Shown here in pieces: positions 16,096 to 24,726 of a stretch of 34,294 nt of DNA. The notes below the pieces were generated by a model. That model was not told the origin of the DNA. It ran no database searches and worked only from the letters and a program-made list of their open reading frames with translations. A program made the position numbers and the translations under genes. Each line of letters starts with the position of its first letter. Positions within the stretch are counted from its first letter, which is position 1. This DNA comes from Cupriavidus necator (lineage in GTDB: Bacteria; Pseudomonadota; Gammaproteobacteria; Burkholderiales; Burkholderiaceae). The stretch spans positions 1-34,294 of the forward strand of contig NZ_SROX01000032.1 of the NCBI RefSeq assembly GCF_013141915.1, given 5' to 3'.

Positions 16096-16209
16096 GCCGC
16101 ATTCATCGTTTGCAAAACCCGCTCGCGCGGGGGAAGTCCAGTAGCGCTGCGCCGGCTGGCGCAAGCCTTGGACGTGCCTGGCGAGTTCCTTGCGGAATCT
16201 GGCGAATAG
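16096..16209 (+). pseudogene. Possible remnant of an XRE-type helix-turn-helix regulator C-terminus
   Basis: On the plus strand a short frame without a start ends SPVALRRLAQALDVPGEFLA and a TAG at 16207-16209. This closely resembles the last helix of many XRE/HipB-type DNA-binding domains. An upstream in-frame TGA at 16093-16095 and the lack of an N-terminal half mark it as a fragment, if real. It overlaps a hairpin that may terminate the RND operon, so chance resemblance is possible. Confidence 0.3.
16114..16131 (-). terminator. Weak terminator below the RND permease gene
   Basis: On the minus strand CCCGC-GCGA-GCGGG is followed by TTTTG. It lies about 100 bp after the permease stop and upstream of the Fur-controlled receptor gene, separating two minus-strand operons. 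The stem is only five pairs, so support is modest. Confidence 0.4.
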
Positions 16210-16231
16210 CAGGCTTTTCCCGCGATCGCCC

Positions 16232-19200
16232 TCAGTGCTGGCGCACCGTCTCCCCGGGCACCTGCTGCGGCAGCTTGTTGCCTTCCGCGTCGATCTGCAG
16301 CGGCCCCGTGCCCGAGAACCGGTCCAGCGCCAGGTAGATCACCGGCGTGATGAACAGCGTGATCACCTGCGAGAACAGCAGGCCGCCCACCACCGCCAGG
16401 CCCAGCGGTTGGCGCAGCTCGGCGCCGGCGCCCAGGCCCAGTGCCAGCGGCAACGCGCCCATCACCGCGGCGAAGGTGGTCATCATGATCGGCCGGAAGC
16501 GCAGCAGACACGCCTGGCGGATCGCCCTGGCCGGCGTCATGCCCTGCTCGCGCTGCGCCGCCAGCGCGAAGTCGATCATCATGATGGCGTTCTTCTTGAC
16601 GATGCCGATCAGCATCAGCACGCCGATCACCGCGATCAGCGACAGCTCGACGTTAAAGATAAAGAGCGTCAGCAACGCCCCCACCGCCGCCGACGGCAAA
16701 CCCGCCAGGATGGTGAGCGGGTGGATGTAGCTTTCATACAGGACCCCCAGCAGCGTGTAGATCACCGCGATCGCCGCCACCAGCAGCACGATCTGCGTGG
16801 CCTGCGACGACTGGAACACCGCCGCGTCGCCGCCCCAGCTGGTAAAGATCGAGGTGGGCATGGCGATTTCCTGCCGGTAGCGGTCGATGCGCGCCGACGC
16901 GTCGCCCAGCGCCGCGCCCGGCGCCAGGTTGAACGACACCGTCACCGAAGGCAGCTGCCCCTGGTGGTTGACCGCGATCGGCCCGACCCGGCGCTCGGTG
17001 CTGGCAAAGGCCGAGACCGGCACCATCTGCCCGGTCTTGCTACGCACATAGAGCTTGGAGAACGCGCTTTCGTCGGTGCGGTCGGCATCGGCCGCCTGCA
17101 GGATCACGTAGTAGTTGTCGATCGGCGTGTAGATGGTCGACACCTGGCGCTCGCCGAAGGCCGAGTACAGCGCGGTGCGCACGTCCTGCATCTGCACGCC
17201 CAGCGCGTTGGCCTTGTCGCGGTCGATGGTCAGGTGCGCCTCGAGTCCGGATTGCTGCGAGTCGCTGGTGACGTCGCGGAACACGCTGTCGGCGCGCATG
17301 CGGGCCATCAGCTTGTCCGAGTAGTCCTGCAACTGCCCGGCCTTCACGCTCTGCAGCGTGTACTGGTAGCGGCTCTTGCTCTGGCGCCCGCCCAGCTGCA
17401 GGTTCTGCACCGGCGCGAAGTACACCGCCAGCCCCGGCACGCCGGCCACGTCGCGCCGCAAGGATTCGATCACCCTGGGCATGGCCTCGCGCTCGCCGCG
17501 CGGCTTCAGTTCGACGAACATCCGCCCGGTATTGATGGCCGGCGACGGGCCGCCGCCGATGGCCACCACGATGCTCTTGACCGCCGGGTTGGCGCGCATG
17601 CGCTCGGCCGCGTCGCGCAGGCGCTCTGACATGGCGTCGAAGGAAATATCTTGCGGGCCTTCGGCGTTGACGCGGATCTGGCCGATGTCTTCTTCCGGGA
17701 AGAAGCCCTTGGGGATCGCCACGAACAGCACCGCGGTCAGCACGAAGGTCAGGCCCGCCGCCACCAGCACCGTGCGGCGGTGCGCCAGGCACCAGTCCAG
17801 GCCGCGCGCATAGCGGTGCAGCGTGAATTCGAACAGGTTCTCGAACCACTGCGTCGAGCGCATGCCGAAGGTCTGCGGCTGCGCCACGGCGGGCTGCGCC
17901 GCCGCGTGGTCGCCATAGGCATGGTGCGATTCGTCGACCGGCACGTTCTCGGCCGACAGGAAGCGCGCGCACAGCATCGGGATCAGCGTCAGCGACACCA
18001 GCGCCGACACCAGGATCGACAGCGACACCACCGCCGCGAACTCGTGGAACAGCAGCCCGATCACGCCCGGCATGAAGAAGATCGGGATGAACACCGCCAC
18101 CAGCGAGATCGAGATCGACAGGATGGTGAAGCCCATCTCGCGCGAGCCGACCAGCGCGGCCTTCAGCGGCGGCACGCCTTCCTCGATATGGCGCACGATG
18201 TTCTCGAGCATGACGATGGCGTCGTCCACCACCAGGCCCACCGCCAGCGTGATCGCCAGCAGCGAGACATTGTCCAGGCTGTAGCCGAAGGCCTTCATCA
18301 GCGCCACCGTGCCGATCAGCGAGATCGGCAGCGACACCGTCGGGATCAGCGTCGCGGCGGCGCGGCGCAGGAACAGGAAGATCACCAGCACCACCAGCGC
18401 CACCGTCAGCGCCAGCGTGAACTGCACGTCGTGGATCGATTCGCGGATCGAGCGCGAGCGGTCGTTGACCACCGACACGTTGATCGAGCCCGGCATCTGC
18501 TGGATCAGGCGGGGCAGGGCGGCATGGATTGCGTCGACCACGGCGACGGTGTTGGCGTCAGGCTGGCGCAGCACGGCCAGCACGATCGAGCGCTCGTTGT
18601 TGAGCCAACTGCCGGTCTTGATGGTCTCGACGCTGTCCTCGACCTCGGCCACGTCCGCCAGCCGCACCAGCGCGCCGTTGGGCTGGCTGGCGACGATGAT
18701 ATTGCGGAAGGCGTCGGCGCTGGTCAGCTGCCGGTTTGCCTGGATCGTCAGGGTCTGGCGCGCGCTGTCGAGGGTGCCCACCGGGGTGTTGGCGTTGGCG
18801 CGGTTCAGCGCGGTGGCCAGCTCGTCCAGCGTCAGCCCGCGCGCGGCAAGCGCGTCCGGGTGCGCGCGCACGCGCACGGCAAAGCGCTTCTGCCCGAAGA
18901 TCTGCACCTGGGCCACGCCCGGCAAGGTGGCCAGCGTGGGCGAGATCAGGTTGTCGCCGAAGGCGTTCAGGTCGGCCAGGCTCATCGCCGGCGAGTTGAT
19001 TGCCAGCAGCAGCACCGGCGCATCGGCCGGGTTGACCTTGCGGTACGACGGCGGCACCGTCATCTCGATCGGCAGCGAACGCTGCGCGCGGAACAGCGCC
19101 GCCTGCACGTCGACAGCCGCGTCGTCGATATTGCGGTCGTTGTTGAATTCGATGGTGATGCTGGAGTTGCCGAGCGTGTTCGACGAGCTGATCACCGACA

Positions 19201-19429
19201 CGCCCGGGATCGTCGCGAACTGCTTTTCCAGCTGCGTGGCCACCGAAGCGGCCATGGTCTCGGGGCTGGCCCCGGGCAGCGTCGCGGTGACCTGGATCAC
19301 CGGCGAATTGAAGCTGGGCAGCGCGGCAATCGGAATGGTCGGATACAGCACGATGCCGGTGACTACCACCGCCAGGCACAGCAGCACCGTCATCACCGGA
19401 CGGCGGATGCAGAGTTCGGAGAGCGTCAT
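16232..19429 (-). CDS. RND family multidrug efflux permease (HAE1, MdtB/MdtC-like)
   Basis: A 1065-residue inner-membrane pump of the hydrophobe/amphiphile efflux RND type. It opens MTLSELCIRRPVMTVLL, typical of MdtB/MdtC, has two large periplasmic loops after TM1 and TM7, and the proton-relay pair Asp402-Asp403 in GLVVDDAIVMLENIVRHIEEG of TM4. A loop motif GFFPEEDIGQI follows TM7 and GIVKKNAIMMIDFAL marks TM10-11. It would use the proton gradient to export drugs or bile-like compounds through an outer-membrane channel. The start lies 3 bp after the fusion-protein stop, so translation is coupled. E. coli MdtABC uses two different permeases; here there is only one, and no outer-membrane factor gene lies in the window, so a shared TolC/OprM-type channel is likely. 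Substrate is not deducible. Confidence 0.93.
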   Translation of the reverse strand: MTLSELCIRRPVMTVLLCLAVVVTGIVLYPTIPIAALPSFNSPVIQVTATLPGASPETMAASVATQLEKQFATIPGVSVISSSNTLGNSSITIEFNNDRNIDDAAVDVQAALFRAQRSLPIEMTVPPSYRKVNPADAPVLLLAINSPAMSLADLNAFGDNLISPTLATLPGVAQVQIFGQKRFAVRVRAHPDALAARGLTLDELATALNRANANTPVGTLDSARQTLTIQANRQLTSADAFRNIIVASQPNGALVRLADVAEVEDSVETIKTGSWLNNERSIVLAVLRQPDANTVAVVDAIHAALPRLIQQMPGSINVSVVNDRSRSIRESIHDVQFTLALTVALVVLVIFLFLRRAAATLIPTVSLPISLIGTVALMKAFGYSLDNVSLLAITLAVGLVVDDAIVMLENIVRHIEEGVPPLKAALVGSREMGFTILSISISLVAVFIPIFFMPGVIGLLFHEFAAVVSLSILVSALVSLTLIPMLCARFLSAENVPVDESHHAYGDHAAAQPAVAQPQTFGMRSTQWFENLFEFTLHRYARGLDWCLAHRRTVLVAAGLTFVLTAVLFVAIPKGFFPEEDIGQIRVNAEGPQDISFDAMSERLRDAAERMRANPAVKSIVVAIGGGPSPAINTGRMFVELKPRGEREAMPRVIESLRRDVAGVPGLAVYFAPVQNLQLGGRQSKSRYQYTLQSVKAGQLQDYSDKLMARMRADSVFRDVTSDSQQSGLEAHLTIDRDKANALGVQMQDVRTALYSAFGERQVSTIYTPIDNYYVILQAADADRTDESAFSKLYVRSKTGQMVPVSAFASTERRVGPIAVNHQGQLPSVTVSFNLAPGAALGDASARIDRYRQEIAMPTSIFTSWGGDAAVFQSSQATQIVLLVAAIAVIYTLLGVLYESYIHPLTILAGLPSAAVGALLTLFIFNVELSLIAVIGVLMLIGIVKKNAIMMIDFALAAQREQGMTPARAIRQACLLRFRPIMMTTFAAVMGALPLALGLGAGAELRQPLGLAVVGGLLFSQVITLFITPVIYLALDRFSGTGPLQIDAEGNKLPQQVPGETVRQH

Positions 19430-19432
19430 GGC

Positions 19433-20665
19433 TCAGTGCCCCGCGGGGGCGGGGCGGGCGTCCGCGGCAGAAGCCGCGCGGGCGGGCGCCTCGCGCACCA
19501 GCGCGCCGGGGCGCAGGTTCTGCGTGCCTTCCACTACCACTCGGGCGCCGGGCTGCACCCCCTCGACCACGGCGGCGGCGGCGGTGGTGGTCACCACCCG
19601 CACCGGCACGCGTGCCACCTTGCTGTCGGGCTGCACCACATAGACGAAACGGCCCTCGGGCCCGGTCACCACCGCCTGCGGCGGCACCGACAGCGCGCCC
19701 TTCAGCGTCTGCACCACGGCGTTGACGGTGGCGTAGGTGCCCGGCCACAGCCGCTGTTCCTCATTGTCGAACTGCGCCTTGACGCGGATGGTGCCGTACT
19801 GCGGATCGACCGTGTTATCCACAAAGGTGATCCGGCCGGTCACCGGCGCCTTGCTGCCATCATTGGGCTGCGCGGTGACCTGGACCGGGCCGGCCCGCAG
19901 CGCCTCGCGCAGCGCCGCCAGCTGGCGCTCGGGCAAGCTGAAGGTGACGGCGATCGGCTGCACCTGGGCGATGGTGACCATTGGCTGCGCGCTGTTGGGC
20001 AGCACCAGCGAGCCCGGGAAGGCATTGATCACGCCGGTGCGGCCGCTGATGGTGGCGCGGATGGCGCCGTAGCTGACCGCCACGCGGCTGGCTTCGATCG
20101 CGGCCTGGTCGGCGCGCACGGTGGCGGCAAAGCCGTCGACCTTGGCCTGCGCGGTATCGACCGCGCTCTTCGAGATGAAATTGCGCTGCAGCAGCTCCTG
20201 GCTGCGCGCCAGCGTGCGGCGGGCATCGGCCAGGTCGGCCTGGTCGCGCAGCAGCTGCGCCTGCGCCTTGGCCAGGTTGGCCTCGTCCATGCGGGTATCG
20301 AGCGAGAATAGCGCGTCGCCGGGCTTGACGGTCTGGCCTTCCTTGATATGGACGGTGCGCACGGTGCTGGACACTTGCGGGCGCACCTCCACCGTGGACA
20401 GCGCCGTGACATTGCCGTTGGCCGAAACCTGCAGCGGCACGTCGCCTTGCTGCACCGGCGCGGTCGACACCACCGCCGCCGCCGGCGGCTTGGGCGCCGG
20501 CTTGGGCGCGAACCAGGTGCGCCAGGCCAGCCAGCCCAGGCCGGCCATGACCAGCACCACGGCCACCACCACCCACGGCGATACGCGGCCGCGCCCGGTC
20601 CCGGCGGCCGCCCTCCAGTTGCTGTCGACAAAGCCCTTGGGCTGGTCGATCCTGTCTGATTTCAT
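19433..20665 (-). CDS. RND efflux periplasmic adaptor (membrane fusion) protein, MdtA-like
   Basis: A 410-residue HlyD/MdtA-type adaptor. A cytoplasmic Arg/Lys-containing N-terminus is followed by one membrane anchor (WVVVAVVLVMAGLGWLAW, about residues 32-49). The lipoyl half-motifs VQVSANGNVTALSTVEVRPQ-like and GQTVKPGDALFSLDTR flank a helical hairpin (LAKAQAQLLRDQADLADARRTL), followed by beta-barrel and membrane-proximal domains (NSAQPMVTIAQVQPIAVTFSLPE; GTIRVKAQFDNEEQRLWPG). The last 30 residues are Ala/Pro-rich. It connects the permease encoded 3 bp downstream to an outer-membrane channel. The Shine-Dalgarno is weak. The 261-bp region upstream holds a pair of TTACAG direct repeats (20806-20821), a candidate response-regulator site. 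Confidence 0.92.
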   Translation of the reverse strand: MKSDRIDQPKGFVDSNWRAAAGTGRGRVSPWVVVAVVLVMAGLGWLAWRTWFAPKPAPKPPAAAVVSTAPVQQGDVPLQVSANGNVTALSTVEVRPQVSSTVRTVHIKEGQTVKPGDALFSLDTRMDEANLAKAQAQLLRDQADLADARRTLARSQELLQRNFISKSAVDTAQAKVDGFAATVRADQAAIEASRVAVSYGAIRATISGRTGVINAFPGSLVLPNSAQPMVTIAQVQPIAVTFSLPERQLAALREALRAGPVQVTAQPNDGSKAPVTGRITFVDNTVDPQYGTIRVKAQFDNEEQRLWPGTYATVNAVVQTLKGALSVPPQAVVTGPEGRFVYVVQPDSKVARVPVRVVTTTAAAAVVEGVQPGARVVVEGTQNLRPGALVREAPARAASAADARPAPAGH

Positions 20666-20805
20666 GTTGTGTGGACCCTCTGCCCCGCGTCTTCAGCGCC
20701 ACTCCCCGTGTACCGCCCGGCCTGTTGTGCCCAGATGTTGCCGGTGCGTGTCGCGCAAAGACTCTACTAGTACCGCGCTTCGCCCGCCGGAGCCAGCGCC
20801 GCGTA

Positions 20806-20821
20806 TTACAGTCCGTTACAG
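20806..20821. promoter_or_regulatory. TTACAG direct repeat, 10-bp period, upstream of RND operon
   Basis: TTACAG-TCCG-TTACAG gives two exact half-sites one helical turn apart, about 140 bp upstream of the adaptor start. The same half-site recurs three times at 10-bp period at 31941-31966. This spacing is typical of OmpR/PhoB-type response regulators. Relative to transcription the repeat here is inverted (CTGTAA on the operon strand). Confidence 0.5.
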
Positions 20822-20926
20822 AGGTGCAAGGGTCTGGTAATGCCCGGCGCCGGCAAACGCCGTCCGGGCCACAGGGGAGGCCGGAGAGGTGTGTAGCGGG
20901 GCGCTTGTATGGTTAGACAAACATTA

Positions 20927-21565
20927 TCAGAAAAGCTGCCGCCGGCCATCGCGGCGCCACTGATTTACGCTGTCGACCGACAATTCCCGTGGTCCGGCCT
21001 GCACAATCACGGCGTCGCCGGCGCGCACTTCGCCCTTGAGCACCACGCTGAGGTAGACCCCGGAGTAGCCGCTCTGGACCATGTCGCGCACCGCATGGCG
21101 GTAGCCCAGCGCGGCGTTGAACTTGTAGCAGGGCTGGCGCGGCGCTTCCACGCGCAGCAGGGCGGTGCCGACCCGCACCAGGTCGCCGATCCATAGCGCG
21201 GACTCCAGCAGGCCTTCCAGCGTCAGGTTTTCGCCCATCGCGCCATAGGGAAGCGGCGGGCCGGACTCGGGCTGCGCGCAGGCGCGGCGGCGGGCGTTCC
21301 ACCAGGCGTAGTGCTCGGACGGGTAGGCGTAGACCGCCTTGTCCAGGCCACCATGCACGGTCAGGTCGCCCTGCTCGTCGCCGGCCAGGCCCAGCGGCTG
21401 CACCTGGACCCGCAGCGGATGCAGCAGCGTGCTGACGGGGTGCTTGCGGATACCGGACAGCACCACCGCCTCGGTGCCCGCCCCTGCCACAACCAGCGGG
21501 ATGGCCTTGCCCAAACTGACCGCCAGCACACGCGCAAGGCCGGGCCAAGGTCTGGAATCGCTCAC
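20927..21565 (-). CDS. MOSC domain-containing protein (YiiM-like)
   Basis: A 212-residue MOSC protein, the fold of molybdenum-cofactor sulfurase C-termini and of YiiM/YcbX proteins that carry molybdenum cofactor. Visible family features are DLTVHGGLDKAVYAYPSEHY, the GENLTLEG motif, and RVEAPRQPCYKFN with the conserved Cys that ligates Mo in MOSC proteins. The start is a GTG at 21565; no strong ribosome site is seen, and no better start lies nearby. YiiM-type enzymes reduce N-hydroxylated bases such as 6-hydroxylaminopurine, and that activity is a plausible guess here. The gene is monocistronic, with an unusual GGATAA array just upstream (21598-21653). Confidence 0.88.
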   Translation of the reverse strand: MSDSRPWPGLARVLAVSLGKAIPLVVAGAGTEAVVLSGIRKHPVSTLLHPLRVQVQPLGLAGDEQGDLTVHGGLDKAVYAYPSEHYAWWNARRRACAQPESGPPLPYGAMGENLTLEGLLESALWIGDLVRVGTALLRVEAPRQPCYKFNAALGYRHAVRDMVQSGYSGVYLSVVLKGEVRAGDAVIVQAGPRELSVDSVNQWRRDGRRQLF

Positions 21566-21597
21566 GTGCGCCCCCGCTTCGTGATGGTGGAAAGGGA

Positions 21598-21653
21598 TGT
21601 GGATAAGCTGCGGATATCCCTGAGGATAACGGGGCGGATAAGGCTGTGGACAA
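21598..21653. repeat. Array of five DnaA-box-like 9-mers at 11-12 bp spacing
   Basis: TGTGGATAA (21598), TGCGGATAT (21609), TGAGGATAA (21621), GGCGGATAA (21633) and TGTGGACAA (21645) run in one orientation with steps of 11, 12, 12 and 12 bp. The first is a perfect DnaA box (TTATCCACA on the other strand) and the last is the common TTGTCCACA variant. The array fills the upstream region of the MOSC gene, 33 bp before its start. Confidence 0.55.
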
Positions 21654-21716
21654 GTGCTTGGTGCGGTTCCTCACAAGCAGCCGGAAACGGGGGACGGCGG
21701 GCGTTTCAGCGCGGCA

Positions 21717-22889
21717 TCATACCTGCTGGGCCGCTTGCGGCGGCTGCCAGCGGCAACCCAGCAGGCGCGCCCGCTGCGACACCGCCAGCGCCGCCAGCAT
21801 CAGCGCCGCCGCGCCCCAGTGCAGCGTGTCAGGCCCGGCCACGGTATAGATGGCCGCGCCCGCCATGGCACCGGCAGCCTGGCCCAGGTAGATCGACGAG
21901 GAATTCAGCGAGATCGACACCGACGCGCGCTCCGGCGCCAGCAGCACCAGCCGCGCCTGCTGCGCGCTATTGGTGGCAAAGCCGCCCACGCCCCACAGCA
22001 TGAACAGCGCCACCAGCGCCACGCTGCCCAGCCCGGCCAGCGGCCACAGCACCATTGCCGTGATCGAGGTCAGCAGTGTCACCTGCACGATCCGGCTGGG
22101 CGTGACCCGGTCCATGCGCGACGCCGCCATGGCGTTGCCGAACACGCCGCAGGCACCATAGGCCAGGAACATCAGGCTGAGCGCGCCGCCGCTGATGCCG
22201 TAGACATCGCGCATCAGCGGGGCGATATAGGTAAACAGCGTAAACATGCCCGCCGACGAGATCATGGTGGTCAGCACCACCAGCATCACCGGCTTGTGGC
22301 GCAGCACCGCGCCCCAGGCCTCGCGCCCGGCCGGCGGCACCATCAGCCCGCGCGGCAGCGCGCGCCAGACCGCCGCCGACACCAGCAGCGCCATCACGCC
22401 GACCAGCGCCATGCTGACACGCCAGCCCAGCGTGCTGGAAATCCACGTGCCCAGCGGCACGCCCACCACGCTGGCGATGCTCCAGCCCAGGAACACAAAG
22501 CTGATGGCCCGCCCCCGGGTCTGCGCATTGACCAGCAGCGGCAAGGTGGCCGCGGTCTGCGGCGTATAGATGGCCGCGCCGATCGCGGTCAGGAAGCGGA
22601 TCGCCATCAGCGCCGCAAACCCGGGCGCGAACGCCGCGGCCAGGTGCATCACCCCGTAGACCAGCAGCGAACCGGCCAGCAGCAGCCGGCGGTCGATGCG
22701 CGAGCCGAGCGTGGCGAACAGCGGCGCACCGATGCAGGTGGCCAGCGCGAACACCGAGATCAGCTGCCCGGCACTGGCCGCGCCCAGCCCGAAATCGCCG
22801 GCAATGTCGTTCAACATGCCGGTAACGATCATCGCGCCGGTGCCGATGACGAAATTGCCGACGCAGAGCGTCACGAGCCTGGGGTCCAT
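21717..22889 (-). CDS. MFS transporter, DHA1/AraJ-type exporter
   Basis: A 390-residue major facilitator with twelve predicted membrane segments. The A-motif in the loop between TM2 and TM3 reads GSRIDRRLLLAG, and the N-terminal segment LCVGNFVIGTGAMIVTGMLNDIAGDFGL and later motif GWSIASVVGVPLGTWI are typical of arabinose-efflux (AraJ/YdeA/NepI-like) DHA1 exporters. The substrate is unknown; relatives export sugars, purine nucleosides or drugs. The start at 22889 has only AAGG six bases upstream, but no better candidate is near. The gene stands alone, 151 bp before the MOSC gene and below a 300-bp stretch that contains repeat elements. Confidence 0.88.
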   Translation of the reverse strand: MDPRLVTLCVGNFVIGTGAMIVTGMLNDIAGDFGLGAASAGQLISVFALATCIGAPLFATLGSRIDRRLLLAGSLLVYGVMHLAAAFAPGFAALMAIRFLTAIGAAIYTPQTAATLPLLVNAQTRGRAISFVFLGWSIASVVGVPLGTWISSTLGWRVSMALVGVMALLVSAAVWRALPRGLMVPPAGREAWGAVLRHKPVMLVVLTTMISSAGMFTLFTYIAPLMRDVYGISGGALSLMFLAYGACGVFGNAMAASRMDRVTPSRIVQVTLLTSITAMVLWPLAGLGSVALVALFMLWGVGGFATNSAQQARLVLLAPERASVSISLNSSSIYLGQAAGAMAGAAIYTVAGPDTLHWGAAALMLAALAVSQRARLLGCRWQPPQAAQQV

Positions 22890-23055
22890 GCCGGCCTTGG
22901 GAGGTGGGGAGGGCGCGGGGGCGCCTTGCTTTGTTCGGGACTGCCGCGGCCATTGCGGCCGGCGGTTAGGGAAGTCCCGAGTGTAGCGGCTTCGGCGAAT
23001 TCGCGTTCGCGAGAGAATTGACGCCTGCCACAGCCAACACCGTGCGAACAGGGCA

Positions 23056-23163
23056 CCCCTCTCCCGCGAAGTGGGAGAGGGGTGGGGGAGAGGGCCGGAG
23101 CGTCAACGAAGTGACGCGCGTCGGTATGCCAGCGCCTGCCCTCTCCCGCGGGCGGGAGAGGGG
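23056..23163. repeat. Composite CCCTCTCCC-type palindromic repeat
   Basis: Two hairpins, CCCCTCTCCC...GGGAGAGGGG (23056-23082) and CCCTCTCCCGC-GG-GCGGGAGAGGG (23139-23162), flank a middle GGGGGAGAGGGCCGG, so alternative long-range pairings are possible. It fills the gap 22890-23189 between the dehydrogenase stop and the MFS gene. Apart from the promoter expected for the MFS gene, nothing else is seen there. Confidence 0.7.
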
Positions 23164-23189
23164 AGCAAACCGAAGGTAGTCGAAACCCT

Positions 23190-24215
23190 TCAGCGCGTCA
23201 GCACCGGCGCCAGCGCCTTCGGGTTGACGATGCAGTCATGCTTGCCGTCCAGCACGTCCAGAATGTTCTGGAACGCCGTGCGGAAGTACAACTCATAGCT
23301 GTCGCGCTCCACATAGCCCAGGTGCGGCGTGCAGATGCAGTTTTCCATGCGCAGCAGCGCGTGGCCCTGCAGGATCGGCTCGGACTCGAACACGTCGACC
23401 GCCGCCATGCCTGGGCGGCCCCGGTTCAGCGCGGCGACCAGGGCGTTTTCTTCCAGCAGTTCGGCGCGGCTGGTATTGACGAACAGCGCGGTCGGTTTCA
23501 TCGCGGTCAGGTCGGCCTGCTTGACGATGCCGCGGGTGTCGTCGTTCAGGCGCAGGTGCAGCGACAGCACGTCGCTGTCCGCGAACAGCTGTTCCTTCGA
23601 GGCCGCCACCTCCAGGCCATCGGCGCGCGCGCCCTCCAGCGATGCCTCGCGGCCCCATACCAGCACCTTCATGCCGAAGGCGCGGCCATAGCCGGCCAGC
23701 AGCCGGCCGATCTTGCCGTAGCCCCAGATCCCCAGGGTCTGGCCGCGCAGCACCTGGCCCAGGCCAAAATTGGGCGGCATCGTGGTCGATTTGAGGCCCG
23801 ACTGCTGCCACGCGCCATGCTTCAGGCTGGCCACGTACTGCGGAATGCGGCGCTGGGCCGCCATGATCAGCGCCCAGGTCAGCTCGGCCGGCGCCACCGG
23901 CGAGCCGACGCCTTCCAGCACCGCCACGCCACGGTCGGTCGCCGCCTCCAGGTCGATATGGCTGCCGGGACCGGCGCCAACCCGGCCGGTCTGGCTGATC
24001 AGCTTGAGCTTGGGCAGCTTTTCGAGCAGTTGGCGGGTGATGCGGGTGCGTTCGCGGATCAGCACCACGGCTTCCACATCGGAAAGGCGCGCGGCCAACT
24101 GGCCTACGCCCTTGACGGTGTTGTTGAACACCTTGACGTCGTGCCCCTCCAGCAGGCTGAAGCACGGCAGCTTGCGCACCGCATCCTGGTAATCGTCTAG
24201 TACGGCAATCTTCAT
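23190..24215 (-). CDS. D-2-hydroxyacid dehydrogenase family protein
   Basis: A 341-residue NAD(P)-dependent D-isomer 2-hydroxyacid dehydrogenase (SerA/GyaR superfamily). The Rossmann motif GIWGYGKIGRLLAGYGRAFG starts near residue 162 and the catalytic triad is visible as Arg250 (VNTSRAELL), Glu279 (FESEP) and His298 (CTPHLGY). Such enzymes reduce 2-oxoacids or oxidise D-2-hydroxyacids in the cytosol; which one cannot be told. The start at 24215 (MKIAVLDDYQ) is the natural domain start; the open frame running 138 codons further upstream has no homologous character. It is transcribed away from pckG. No ACT domain is present, so it is not a regulated phosphoglycerate dehydrogenase of the long type. 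Confidence 0.9.
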   Translation of the reverse strand: MKIAVLDDYQDAVRKLPCFSLLEGHDVKVFNNTVKGVGQLAARLSDVEAVVLIRERTRITRQLLEKLPKLKLISQTGRVGAGPGSHIDLEAATDRGVAVLEGVGSPVAPAELTWALIMAAQRRIPQYVASLKHGAWQQSGLKSTTMPPNFGLGQVLRGQTLGIWGYGKIGRLLAGYGRAFGMKVLVWGREASLEGARADGLEVAASKEQLFADSDVLSLHLRLNDDTRGIVKQADLTAMKPTALFVNTSRAELLEENALVAALNRGRPGMAAVDVFESEPILQGHALLRMENCICTPHLGYVERDSYELYFRTAFQNILDVLDGKHDCIVNPKALAPVLTR

Positions 24216-24726
24216 CGGCAACCCTGGTTGTCTTCTGGACCTTGTGCCAGTTGGTGCGCGCGCCCACTGAGCCGCGCGCCGGCCAACAGTATTGTTGTGA
24301 AACGTTGCGAACCCCGCTCCGGCGCGCCGCAACCCCGGCTGCGGGCGGTGCAAAACGCGCGCCGGCCCGCGCCGGCGATTGTTGCGCAGCAAAAAACAGG
24401 GGGGTGCGCCAGTGGTATCCTTGCCCGCTCCGGTGCCGCCACGGATTGTCGGTCGAGCCTTGCTCCCGTCACCCGGCTGCCTCCGGACAAAGCCCGGCCG
24501 GCATGTGCAGGCCACCTTGCGCGGGCGAAGCGCCACTGTAGCGCAGCCGCCGCGGCCGCCGCGACCTTTTGTGCGAACCGGGCCGCCGCGCAGTTGTAAC
24601 GGGATGTGACGACCGCGGTGCGGCTCCAAAAGTGACGCATCGGCGGTGCGATCGCACCCGGCCTGCCGGCCAGGCTTTGCAAGGATTCCTTCCCTTCCTT
24701 CCCTTTACAAACCTGGAGTTTGCAGT
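24216..24726. other. Divergent promoter region between the dehydrogenase and pckG genes
   Basis: A 511-bp gap with no convincing gene. Two small palindromes stand out: CAACA-GTAT-TGTTG at 24284-24297, 69 bp upstream of the dehydrogenase start, and TTGTTGCGCAGCAA at 24379-24392, symmetric except for one pair. Both could be operators. Promoters for the two flanking genes must lie here, but no -35/-10 pair can be named with confidence. Confidence 0.4.

Noticed and set aside
17651..20311. An 886-codon plus-strand open frame
   Set aside because: Antisense to the RND permease and adaptor genes, with an Arg/His/Gln-rich artefact product.
20941..21660. A replication origin at the DnaA-box-like array
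   Set aside because: No dnaA, parAB, rep gene or AT-rich unwinding region is present; the array is better kept as an unexplained promoter-proximal feature.
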